This document shows, piece by piece, positions 21,714 through 27,238 of a DNA stretch of 27,301 nucleotides. The position numbers were made by a program, and so were the translations under genes. A model generated the notes under the pieces. It made no database searches. It was not told the DNA's origin and was given only the letters and a program-made list of their open reading frames with translations. The stretch is from a virus, in the IMG/VR virus record IMGVR_UViG_3300042876_000357, positions 1 through 27,301 of that record; one strand, written 5' to 3'. Positions within the stretch are counted from its first letter, which is position 1. Each line of letters starts with the position of its first letter.

Positions 21714-22123
21714 TTTAGGCGCTCGATCATGTTGTCTTCCATGGCTTCGACGATTTCTCGGGCTAGAGGCTCGCGGTAGTTCTTCGACCGAATCGCCCTG
21801 GCCCAGCGGGTCCGCTCTTCTTGCCGAGCAAGCGTGAACACCTCTTCCCTCTCGGTAAGGGTCGGTGCCGGCCTCCACTCTTGCACGTAGGGCTTTGAGG
21901 GCGCAGAGCAGAGAAACCCGCCGGGCAGGGACCGCAACATTGCCGCGTCCTGAAGCTGCGTCAGGAGAGCCGCCGCGTCTCGGAGAACTCTCGCCAACTC
22001 CCGCGCCAGCGTGTCCGTTACCATTAGGTACCTTGAACCTTCAGGAACGTCCTCGTCGGACCCGAGTCTCGGCGCTCGGTCGAATTCGTCTGCGATACGG
22101 GTGAGACACGTCCGATCCACCAT
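21710..22123 (-). CDS. Uncharacterised helical phage protein
   Basis: This is a 137-residue protein with mostly charged helices (TLARELARVLRDAAALLTQLQDA around 38-60) and an Arg/Glu-rich C-terminus (RTRWARAIRSKNYREPLAREIVEA). There are no membrane or Cys motifs. A GGATGAGGGG SD precedes the ATG at 22123, and a 4-base gap follows the metallopeptidase gene. The gene end overlaps the next start (GTGA). Confidence 0.6.
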   Translation of the reverse strand: MVDRTCLTRIADEFDRAPRLGSDEDVPEGSRYLMVTDTLARELARVLRDAAALLTQLQDAAMLRSLPGGFLCSAPSKPYVQEWRPAPTLTEREEVFTLARQEERTRWARAIRSKNYREPLAREIVEAMEDNMIERLK

Positions 22124-22127
22124 CCCC

Positions 22128-22466
22128 TCATCCTCTCTCGGTCTCGCCGTCCCAATCTGCGAGGGCGTCGTACTCCGCCGTCGTGAGGGCCTGGTGAAGC
22201 AATCCGGCGAGCATATCTACGAACGCTTCTTCCTGCCGAAGTTCGTTCCGGCCCATGGCATCGAGGGCGAAATGGAGAAGCTCATGGAAAAACGTCTGCT
22301 CAACGGCTTCGGGTTTCCTTGGGCATCCCTCCGTACAGGGCTGTAGGGCAATCTCGTTGGTCCGGTAGCGTGCCGCCCCTACGATATCGTCCTTGGCGAC
22401 AAGCTTCTCCTCAAAGACCACCTCGATGGTCTGCCCGAGGAGTTTGAACCGCTTCGGGATCCTCAC
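22128..22466 (-). CDS. Small HExxH metallopeptidase-like phage protein
   Basis: This is a 112-residue protein with the zinc-binding signature F-F-H-E-L-L-H-F (HELLH), about residues 62-66, followed by an EEAF-D block (about 78-83) that could supply a third ligand. The N-terminus (IPKRFKLLGQTIEVVFEE) and the N-E-I-A-L beta-strand before the motif match a common short phage peptidase-like family, related in style to SprT/ImmA-type proteins. The start is a GTG at 22466, overlapping the upstream stop as GTGA. A longer ORF to 22607 would overlap the previous gene. The substrate is unknown. Confidence 0.78.
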   Translation of the reverse strand: MRIPKRFKLLGQTIEVVFEEKLVAKDDIVGAARYRTNEIALQPCTEGCPRKPEAVEQTFFHELLHFALDAMGRNELRQEEAFVDMLAGLLHQALTTAEYDALADWDGETERG

Positions 22467-22864
22467 GCCTTCATCCTCTCTCGGTACATCTTCTGTCGCT
22501 CGGCTGCCGTCAGGTCCGATTTCGGGCGGCCCCTCCGAGGTTGCCGGGGTGGTTCCGTCGCCATGCTTACTGAGTCGTGGGGAGCGACCCCTGCTCGTGT
22601 TCGGCACTCGTGCGGCCCCGGCAGTTCCTTCGGGGGACGGGACGCCAACTCCTTCTTCAGCATCCGGTTCTCAGCCTGCAACGCTTCCACCTCGGCCCGC
22701 AGTACCGCTATCGTTTCAGCCCGTTGAGATATTCCAGGGGTTTTCTCAACGCCCGTTGAGTTATTCCCCCTTTTCTCAACGCTCCCTTTCCACTCCGACA
22801 TCGCGCAGGTCTGGTGCCCCCACTCCGCTTTCCCGCAGACCTTACACTTCGGTGCTTGGGCCAT
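22463..22864 (-). CDS. Zinc-ribbon and coiled-coil protein with AT-hook-like tail
   Basis: This is a 133-residue protein. Residues 7-20 hold C-x-x-C-x(6)-H-x-x-C (CKVCGKAEWGHQTC), likely zinc-binding. Residues 50-74 are a short coiled coil (VLRAEVEALQAENRMLKKEL). The C-terminus has a G-R-P-K AT-hook-like segment followed by a helical TAAERQKMYRERMK tail, a pattern common in small phage DNA-associated proteins. The start at 22864 has an AAAAAGGG SD. Residues about 29-47 are encoded by the tandem inverted repeats at 22722-22781. The position between small and large terminase suggests a packaging or regulatory role, but this is inference. Confidence 0.68.
   Translation of the reverse strand: MAQAPKCKVCGKAEWGHQTCAMSEWKGSVEKRGNNSTGVEKTPGISQRAETIAVLRAEVEALQAENRMLKKELASRPPKELPGPHECRTRAGVAPHDSVSMATEPPRQPRRGRPKSDLTAAERQKMYRERMKA
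22722..22781. repeat. Two tandem inverted repeats made of four CGTTGAG half-sites
   Basis: CGTTGAG lies at 22722-22728 and 22754-22760, each paired with CTCAACG at 22745-22751 and 22775-22781. The two units are 30 and 28 bp long and separated by 2 bases. The centres are also similar (ATATTCC versus TTATTCC, then a T-run). They lie inside the coding sequence of the zinc-ribbon gene. This layout fits a protein-binding array or two strong hairpins. Confidence 0.9.
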
Positions 22865-23199
22865 CAGAACCCTTTTTGTGAATTTCGACGAGAGAAGAGG
22901 GCGCCTACTAGCAGCGCCATCGCCGAAGTTTGGTCCCCCGGGGTCTCACACCCCCACCCCTCCCTTGAGTCCTCACGCCCTACAAGACCACGGCCCACAG
23001 AGCCCCGGAGGAGGGACGGAGCAGAGGGGCCGCGCCTTGTCGAGTTGGCTGTGTGTGAAGCCGACATAATACACGTTATCAGACGGTGCAAGCGCACAAG
23101 GCCTGAATGCCGCCACTGCGTGGGCTTCCTGCCTCACAATCGAGAACGCATACACGTTCATCGCTCGTGAAGAAAGGGGGCGACCACAACATATAGTAG
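22865..23199. other. 335-bp stretch with no convincing gene
   Basis: This lies between the small terminase and the zinc-ribbon gene. Minus-strand ORFs of 77 residues (22864-23097, stop overlapping the next ATG as TGATG) and 62 residues (22973-23161) exist. They lack SDs and have Arg/Ser/Gly/Pro-rich, shadow-like composition. I see no intrinsic terminator or clear promoter; TTGCAC at about 23084-23089 with weak -10 candidates downstream is below what I would call. A minor GGCGC/GCGCC stem lies near 22900-22917. A packaging site or an untranslated regulatory region is possible. Confidence 0.5.
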
Positions 23200-23634
23200 T
23201 TACTCATCTGCATCAGAGGCCCTCTGAACGGTCCCGAGCACGAACTGGACGCCTTGGAGGCCGTCGTGTTTGACCGTCTGAACGTCGCTCCAGTCCCGCT
23301 GCTTCAGGGCAAAAATAGCGCCCCCGTAGCCGTTTGAGGTCAAAAGGCGCTCGTAGTCCTCCTCAACTGCAAGCGCCGCCTCTTTTAGAGGTAACACCCA
23401 TTCCTCTGTGACGCCCTCCGTTTGTTCGGTCAGGTAACGCCACAAGGTCTGCCTCGACTCCAGCCCTGCCACTCGAGCAACGCCCGTCCACAGGGGCCGT
23501 TCCTTGGCTTCCCTCTGGGCTTCTACGTAGGCTTGCAGGGCTTCCCTTAGGGCTTCGGGGCTCTCCCACCTGCGGAGCAACAGAGGCGCGTTCTGTTCGG
23601 GTAGCGTCCCGTCTGCGCGGTAGGGGGCGGGCAT
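23200..23634 (-). CDS. terS: Terminase small subunit (P22 gp3-like DNA-packaging protein)
   Basis: This 144-residue protein is likely to recognise the packaging site and recruit the large subunit. The order of conserved blocks fits. SPEALREALQAYVEAQ (25-40) is followed by RPLWTGVARVAGLESRQTLWRYL (about 46-68, a helix-turn-helix of the G-L-A-x-x-L-G type). Then come a helical run ending in EEDYERLLTSN and YGGAIFALKQRDWSDVQ (about 103-119). The C-terminus probably contacts the large subunit. The start at 23634 has an AGGGAGAGAT SD and a TAATG overlap with the previous gene; an in-frame extension to 23742 would overlap that gene. P22 gp3 is 162 residues. Confidence 0.87.
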   Translation of the reverse strand: MPAPYRADGTLPEQNAPLLLRRWESPEALREALQAYVEAQREAKERPLWTGVARVAGLESRQTLWRYLTEQTEGVTEEWVLPLKEAALAVEEDYERLLTSNGYGGAIFALKQRDWSDVQTVKHDGLQGVQFVLGTVQRASDADE

Positions 23635-23780
23635 TATCTCTCCCTCTGGGGCGCGTTGATTGCGGGGCGATCCTGTGAAGCTGAGAGCATCCTGCCGATG
23701 TCCTCGGCGATCTCCACTTGGCGGCTGAGAATGCGGGGCCACTCTCTATTGCCGTGCTTCCAAAGGGCTTCGATCGTCAT
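23634..23780 (-). CDS. 48-residue gene immediately upstream of the small terminase
   Basis: This small gene is too short for common ORF cut-offs. Its start (23780) overlaps the preceding gene as ATGA and its stop overlaps the small terminase ATG as TAATG, so it is locked into the operon. The protein starts MTIEALWKHGNREWPRI and continues with a charged helix (LSRQVEIAEDIGRML), then a Pro/Arg tail. Leader genes of this size just before small terminases are common. The function is unknown. Confidence 0.72.
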   Translation of the reverse strand: MTIEALWKHGNREWPRILSRQVEIAEDIGRMLSASQDRPAINAPQRER

Positions 23781-24097
23781 GCCTGTGCTCTCTGTGCGCG
23801 TCGGCCGATGCCCGTCAGCGCGCCGTGCGGTGTTGACTCGAAGCCTCGAATCCGGCAGGGGCCAGCATCGCCAGCCCCGCCTTTGCGAACGTCCAGCGCA
23901 TGCGAGATCGTTGTACGCGGTGGCGCAGGCTCGCGGTTGGAGAGTGCCTCACGGGTCAACCGGTTCATCTCGCGGTGATAGACTCTGTTCCAGGCCTCGG
24001 ATCGGCTGCCCGGGGCATACCTGGACTCCCGATTGGCGACCCGCTCGGCGGCTGGGATTTGAGCGTTGCGGATTGTCTCGTACTCGGTGTCGGTCAT
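23777..24097 (-). CDS. Uncharacterised basic phage protein
   Basis: This is a 106-residue protein with a GAGGGGAGT SD before the ATG at 24097 and an ATGA overlap with the next gene. The first 55 residues are helical and charged (IRNAQIPAAERVANRESRYAP, AWNRVYHREMNRLTREAL). The last half is Arg/Gly/Pro-rich and probably disordered. No known motif is recognised. Confidence 0.6.
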   Translation of the reverse strand: MTDTEYETIRNAQIPAAERVANRESRYAPGSRSEAWNRVYHREMNRLTREALSNREPAPPRTTISHALDVRKGGAGDAGPCRIRGFESTPHGALTGIGRRAQRAQA

Positions 24098-24104
24098 ACT
24101 CCCC

Positions 24105-24266
24105 TCAGTGCTGGTGTCCGTAGGGGGCCAGGTCGCTCACAGTAGCCGCTACTGCGGCCCCTCGTAAGGGTTGCGCCGCCCAAACGCCCCCGGCCTGAGC
24201 CAAGAGCATGGAAGCTACGGCCAAACGCTGTTGAGTGCGCTGCGCCCTCGCTGCCCCTACGTCCAC
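24105..24266 (-). CDS. Possible small Ala-rich hydrophobic protein (low confidence)
   Basis: A GTG-initiated 53-residue ORF fills most of the gap between two likely genes. It contains LAVASMLLAQAGGVWAAQ (about 15-32) and AAVAATVSDLA, which could form a weak membrane segment, and its third-codon GC is high. There is no SD before the GTG or before the internal ATG at 24209. It is reported because the neighbours are tightly packed. Confidence 0.28.
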   Translation of the reverse strand: MDVGAARAQRTQQRLAVASMLLAQAGGVWAAQPLRGAAVAATVSDLAPYGHQH

Positions 24267-24277
24267 CGACAATCACG

Positions 24278-24550
24278 CTACAGCCTCTCGACCGTCTTCC
24301 CGTTGTCGTTGCAGAGGAATGCGGCGCCTTCCGTTTCGATCCAAACGTGTTCCCCGGCAGCGTTGTGGAATGAGATCCACTTGACGGGCCACGGGCCATC
24401 TCCTGCCCTGGTGCTCAGCTCATAAATGTGTTGCGAGCCGTCGTCCCCCCGTACTCGCGGACTGTCGGGGGCAAATACGCCCGTCCTGATCTGCCCCGTG
24501 ATGCCGCCCCACACGTCAAACCCGTCTCCCTTGCATACCTTGACGATCAT
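24278..24550 (-). CDS. Uncharacterised small phage protein
   Basis: This is a 90-residue protein with a mixed beta pattern (VCKGDGFDVWGG, HIYELSTRAGDG, PVKWISFHNAAGEHVWIETEGAAFLCNDNG). The amino-acid balance is good for a globular domain. A GGGAAGGCAGAC SD precedes the ATG at 24550. It has no recognised family. It lies in the leftward transcription unit that starts at the promoter near 24945. Confidence 0.6.
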   Translation of the reverse strand: MIVKVCKGDGFDVWGGITGQIRTGVFAPDSPRVRGDDGSQHIYELSTRAGDGPWPVKWISFHNAAGEHVWIETEGAAFLCNDNGKTVERL

Positions 24551-24661
24551 GTCTGCCTTCCCTTCCTGTCTGCTCTCGCGGGATTGCGAGCTGTCTATCT
24601 TCGATCTGGGGGAGGGCGTACTCCCCGGATGCGCCCGGCTGGCTCCGGTCGCCTGCTCCTC

Positions 24662-24920
24662 TCACCAGTAATACACATGCGGCTTGCGATCGTCCGGCCA
24701 GATGGCCGCCTCTGGGTCCGCGCCTCGGAGGATGGACCGCTCTACCCTGCGTGTAGCTCTCCTCTGTGGGCGCGTCATCCATAGGCGTATCCACCAGGAG
24801 GGCGTCGAGTAGTGGTGGCCTCGATTGCGTGTGCGGCTCATCTCCTGCTTCGAACGCAACAAGGCCCTCAAGGCTCGAGTCCTGGAGGGCCGCAAATTCA
24901 GGCACTTCCGCGCTGTTCAT
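24662..24920 (-). pseudogene. First gene of the leftward operon, interrupted by an apparent 1-nt frameshift
   Basis: From the ATG at 24920, about 58 codons read as a protein-like acidic sequence with GC-rich third positions (EVPEFAALQDSSLEGLVAFE, then VDTPMDDAPTEESYTQ). After a GGG at 24747-24745 this frame turns Arg/Gly-rich with poor third-position GC. The +1 frame becomes coding-like instead (VERSILRGADPEAAIWPDD, ending HVYYW with a TGA at 24662). Skipping one base would give a continuous protein of 85 residues. A sequencing error, a real mutation or +1 frameshifting could explain this. There is no SD, but the ATG lies 9 bases after a -10 element, so initiation may be leaderless. Confidence 0.5.
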
Positions 24921-24929
24921 TTAACCGAC

Positions 24930-24959
24930 AGTTTACCAGCCCTGTACCGGATCCGTCAA
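24930..24959 (-). promoter_or_regulatory. Leftward sigma-70-like promoter of the late/packaging block
   Basis: On the minus strand, TTGACG (24959-24954) and TAAACT (24935-24930) are 18 bases apart, with TGG just before the -10 (an extended -10 element). The ATG at 24920 begins 9 bases after the -10, so the transcript would have almost no 5' leader. Confidence 0.7.
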
Positions 24960-25040
24960 GAGATACCTGTATGCCTACCCAGTCCAGCCTATCTGCTCAA
25001 AAATAATTCATGTCCCCTCGAAAATATGTCGATTCATCCC

Positions 25041-25069
25041 TTGACTAACCTAACCGCTTGGGCTATCCT
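25041..25069 (+). promoter_or_regulatory. Rightward sigma-70-like promoter of the small-gene block
   Basis: TTGACT (25041-25046) and TATCCT (25064-25069) have an optimal 17-base spacer. Transcription would start near 25076, about 108 bases before the first rightward ATG (25184). An AT-rich, partly symmetrical element (TCGA arms, 25019-25033) lies just upstream between the two divergent promoters and could be an operator. Confidence 0.75.
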
Positions 25070-25183
25070 CCGACCATACAACGAGCACGGGCACCGAGGG
25101 CAGCCCACTGAAGCCCTCTGCGGATACCCACGACTCCAGACTCAGAGCTAGCGTCACTATGGGAGGCGAGGAAAGGAACGAAC

Positions 25184-25369
25184 ATGGCGACTCTATTAGA
25201 ACTCATGGACCGTATGGTCAACATCATATATGACCACAGGTATCAGGCCGCCTGGGACAGGGCCACGATACGCAACCACTCCGAGGACGTCGACCCGAGA
25301 GCAACCGATCGGTATTGGACCGAGCACAGGATTGCCGACGCCGCAGAATGGGACTCCGATCCCGGCTAA
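25184..25369 (+). CDS. Small acidic protein, first gene of the rightward block
   Basis: This is a 61-residue protein with a GAGGAAAGGAACGAAC SD region before the ATG. The first 25 residues are helical (MATLLELMDRMVNIIYDHRY), followed by a polar part rich in Asp, Arg and His and a W-rich end (DRYWTEHRIADAAEWDSDPG). It resembles many small early phage proteins in size and charge. No family was recognised. Confidence 0.68.
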   Translation: MATLLELMDRMVNIIYDHRYQAAWDRATIRNHSEDVDPRATDRYWTEHRIADAAEWDSDPG

Positions 25370-25448
25370 CCCCCTCTCTCGCCTCTCACAGCGGCGCTAG
25401 CTCACGAGTCAGACCTAACCACTCCACCCCATGAGAGGAGATAGACCG

Positions 25449-25610
25449 ATGATGATCATTTGGGTTCGTGTAGATAATCGCATGGGCACCAAACACCCGC
25501 TGTTCCTGCTAAATACCGGAGCAGGCGAAGTGCTCGGTGCCACCGTTTGGACGGACGCCTTTGGAGTTACCCATTGGACGAGCGACTTGACAAGCGGCGC
25601 CACCCGTTGA
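25449..25610 (+). CDS. Small beta-rich protein of the rightward block
   Basis: This 53-residue gene is too short for the common length cut-off. The ATG at 25449 follows GAGAGGAGATAGACC, the same leader as its neighbours. The sequence is balanced and beta-rich (IIWVRVDNRMG, HPLFLLNTGAGEVLGATVW, then FGVTHWTSDL). It ends at 25610 within a repeated boundary sequence. The function is unknown. Confidence 0.68.
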   Translation: MMIIWVRVDNRMGTKHPLFLLNTGAGEVLGATVWTDAFGVTHWTSDLTSGATR

Positions 25611-25621
25611 CTCCCCACGGT
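25606..25621 (+). repeat. Boundary repeat copy 1 (GTTGACNCCNCACGGT)
   Basis: GTTGACTCCCCACGGT spans the stop of the 53-residue gene. A second copy differing at 2 of 16 positions lies at 26365-26380, at the stop of the 150-residue gene. Confidence 0.75.
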
Positions 25622-25623
25622 AG

Positions 25624-25641
25624 GAGCTCCGAGAGGGGCTC
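25624..25641 (+). other. Hairpin with GAGA tetraloop between rightward genes
   Basis: GAGCTCC (25624-25630) pairs with GGGGCTC (25635-25641), including one G-U pair in RNA, around a GAGA (GNRA-type) loop. It is followed by TGTCC with no T-run, so it may stabilise RNA or mark processing more than stop transcription. Confidence 0.55.
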
Positions 25642-25679
25642 TGTCCGTGAGCAGCCAACCACCAGAGAGAGGAGAAACC

Positions 25680-25916
25680 ATGCGGGCTCAAAGCATTCTA
25701 TGTGATCCGACCTGGGCGAAATTCGAATGCGACCACGGCGCGCGATGGACCGAGGTTGTGGAATATGGCCTCACGTCCCACGAGGGCGATACCTGCTGTT
25801 TCAGTGGTTGCGCGGCCGATCACTCCATCCATTGCCGAGGCACGACCGAGGACACGGGCGAGGCTCACGCCTGGTTCCGGCGCCCCCAAATAACCGCAGA
25901 GGAGACGAAACCATGA
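25680..25916 (+). CDS. Small Cys/His-rich protein of the rightward block
   Basis: This is a 78-residue protein. The ATG at 25680 follows AGAGAGGAGAAACC. It is rich in Cys and His in a spaced pattern (SILC, FECDHGARW, DTCCFSGC, ADHSIHC) that could bind a metal ion, although it is not a textbook zinc finger. It ends in an ATGA overlap with the next gene. An ORF start 33 bases upstream is not preferred because it lies before the SD. Confidence 0.66.
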   Translation: MRAQSILCDPTWAKFECDHGARWTEVVEYGLTSHEGDTCCFSGCAADHSIHCRGTTEDTGEAHAWFRRPQITAEETKP

Positions 25917-26365
25917 CGACACACACCCCTACCGTAGCGCAATTTGCCCGATGGGCTCGTAACCACCACGAGCTCGCCCACGCCGTCTGTCTCTCTATGG
26001 CCTTCGCACAGGTCGAACGAGAGCGCGTCAACGCCTACATCCTGCCGATCTTTCAGCGGTACGGGTTCCGGGACGACGAGGGGAAGCCGATCACCAACCC
26101 CGAGCGCCTCTACACCTGCACTGATGAGGAACGGGTTGCCGCCTACTACGAGGAATGCGACCGAGCCCATAGAGAGCACGGATTCACGGGTCCGAAGGGG
26201 CACTGTCCCGCGCTCACCGCCGAAGATGCTTTGGTCAAGGCCGAGAACGCCCTCATTCGCGCTGCCTCCGCGCTGACGGGTATTGAGGTTGGGGAGGTCT
26301 ACCTGGAATCGCGGAGGAAATACTTGGATATCCTGCTGGGCGCGTGCATCAAGAAAGCGGCCTAG
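25913..26365 (+). CDS. Uncharacterised helical protein of the rightward block
   Basis: This is a 150-residue protein. The start at 25913 overlaps the preceding stop (ATGA) and follows GAGGAGACGAAACC; the upstream in-frame extension to 25727 is a shadow of the Cys/His-rich gene. It is mostly helical (VAQFARWARNHHELAHAV, RVNAYILPIFQRYGF). A NPERLYTCTDEERVAAYYEECDRA segment and a GHCPALTAEDALVKAENALIRA segment are probably conserved features of the family, although I cannot name it. Early phage proteins of this size often interact with host factors; that is not shown here. Confidence 0.72.
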   Translation: MTTHTPTVAQFARWARNHHELAHAVCLSMAFAQVERERVNAYILPIFQRYGFRDDEGKPITNPERLYTCTDEERVAAYYEECDRAHREHGFTGPKGHCPALTAEDALVKAENALIRAASALTGIEVGEVYLESRRKYLDILLGACIKKAA

Positions 26366-26380
26366 TTGACGCCTCACGGT
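26365..26380 (+). repeat. Boundary repeat copy 2 (GTTGACNCCNCACGGT)
   Basis: GTTGACGCCTCACGGT begins at the last base of the stop codon of the 150-residue gene. It matches copy 1 at 25606-25621 at 14 of 16 positions, including conserved GTTGAC and CACGGT blocks. Confidence 0.75.
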
Positions 26381-26452
26381 TGCGCCCCTCTGTGGACGTG
26401 ATTCAGTTTGACACAAGAACAGCCCACGATTTGGGGCGAGAGGAGAGAGACC

Positions 26453-26953
26453 ATGTACGACATCGCCTGTCCTGAATGCAACGCCCGCCTGTCCGAGTGC
26501 GGCTCAAACGAGCACGGTTATCGGCTGCCCAGTGAAATGTTCGCGGTCGGCCTGCCCGCGCGCGGGAGCATGGGGCATGCCATGTTTTTTACTAACGATG
26601 GTCGCACGGCCCTCTGTAGCGCAAAACGTCTTGCCGCCGTCTCCCTCGGCCGCAGGGGGGGGCTCGCCAAGTCTAAAGCCAAGGCCGCCGCGTCTCGAGA
26701 GAATGGGCGGCGAAACGGCCGGCGCCTCTACTTGGGCCAAATCAACGCGGAATTGGAGCGGCTCCGCGTTGGCTCTGAGGATCTCGGCCCCTGCGATTCC
26801 ATCGTGGCCAGCCAACAGGGGGATCTCTACCAGCTCGCGGATGATGGCGCTAACGTTTCGGCCTCTGCTCGTCGGATCTTGCGGCGGCTCCGCCCTCTAC
26901 CGGACGGTGCGGGTTATGAGGCGACATGGGCGGCGCTGGCCGATCTCGCGTAA
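26453..26953 (+). CDS. Zinc-binding-like protein with basic GRxGG-type region
   Basis: This is a 166-residue protein. The start at 26453 follows GAGAGGAGAGAGACC; a TTG 45 bases upstream is not preferred. The N-terminus has C-P-E-C (7-10), then further Cys (18, 54), so a metal site is possible. Residues about 61-90 (VSLGRRGGLAKSKAKAAASRENG, then RRNGRR) are a strongly basic G-R-x-G-G ... A-A-x-R-x-N-G-R motif. This motif is known from many phage and plasmid small proteins, probably DNA- or RNA-associated. The C-terminus is helical (INAELERLRVGSED and ARRILRRLRPLPDGAGYEATWAALA). A convergent hairpin follows 7 bases past the stop. Confidence 0.75.
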   Translation: MYDIACPECNARLSECGSNEHGYRLPSEMFAVGLPARGSMGHAMFFTNDGRTALCSAKRLAAVSLGRRGGLAKSKAKAAASRENGRRNGRRLYLGQINAELERLRVGSEDLGPCDSIVASQQGDLYQLADDGANVSASARRILRRLRPLPDGAGYEATWAALADLA

Positions 26954-26960
26954 GTCTCCC

Positions 26961-26978
26961 GGCCCCCGCAAGGGGGCC
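26961..26978. terminator. Convergent hairpin with GCAA loop between rightward block and lipoprotein gene
   Basis: GGCCCCC (26961-26967) and GGGGGCC (26972-26978) form a perfect 7-bp stem around a GCAA (GNRA) tetraloop. It lies between two converging genes (stops at 26953 and 26981). Downstream on the plus strand is TCTCACTCC, only weakly T-rich. It is likely a shared transcript end or 3' stabiliser. Confidence 0.6.
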
Positions 26979-26980
26979 TC

Positions 26981-27238
26981 TCACTCCTTCACCAGCGAGC
27001 ACTCCCCTGAAAATCCGTGCTTCGCCGCTGATCCGTTGCAGATTTGAAGCGCCTTCTTCTGCGCGGTCTCCTGGTCGGGCGCCCCAGCCCACATCCCCCA
27101 GGCCGTTCTGCCGTTCTCGTAGATCACCGCTGCGGCTCGATGGGGCGGTTTTGTGCGGAATTCTGACATTGCTGTTCCGAAGTTGTTCTCGGTTGTCGCG
27201 CACCCGGAGAGGAGTAGGCAGAAGAGGAGTTTTCGCAT
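26981..27238 (-). CDS. Small lipoprotein with C-terminal DUF4189-like pattern
   Basis: This is an 85-residue protein with a very short lipoprotein signal (MRKLLFCLLLSGC, lipobox L-S-G-C, lipidated Cys 13). The mature part contains AAVIYENGRTAWGMWAGAP and QKKALQICNGS, ending GECSLV. This alternation of a beta-strand, a helix with A-x-x-x-A-L-x-x-C and a final Cys-containing strand resembles small periplasmic DUF4189-type domains. Two Cys in the mature part could pair. An AAGGGGG SD precedes the ATG at 27238. A TACACT -10-like element (27272-27267) lies upstream but lacks a good -35. As a leftward gene at the right edge it may be a lysogenic-conversion or surface protein; no role is claimed. 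Confidence 0.75.
   Translation of the reverse strand: MRKLLFCLLLSGCATTENNFGTAMSEFRTKPPHRAAAVIYENGRTAWGMWAGAPDQETAQKKALQICNGSAAKHGFSGECSLVKE

Noticed and set aside
22864-23097. 77-residue minus ORF ending in a TGATG overlap with the zinc-ribbon gene
   Set aside because: The stop-start overlap is suggestive, but composition is Arg/Ser/Gly-rich and there is no SD for any start.
22973-23161. 62-residue minus ORF downstream of the small terminase
   Set aside because: Composition is acceptable at first, then Pro/Cys-rich. There is no SD or promoter, so it is described only within the 335-bp gap.
24516-24665. 49-residue GTG-initiated minus ORF overlapping the previous stop as GTGA
   Set aside because: It is a continuation of the ATG frame of the frameshifted gene and overlaps the next likely gene (24278-24550) by 35 bases. 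Composition is only partly protein-like, so kept as a possibility but not called.
26408-26430. TTGACA at 26408 as a promoter -35 before the last rightward gene
   Set aside because: No -10-like hexamer at 15-18 bases (the sequence there is GATTTGGGG).
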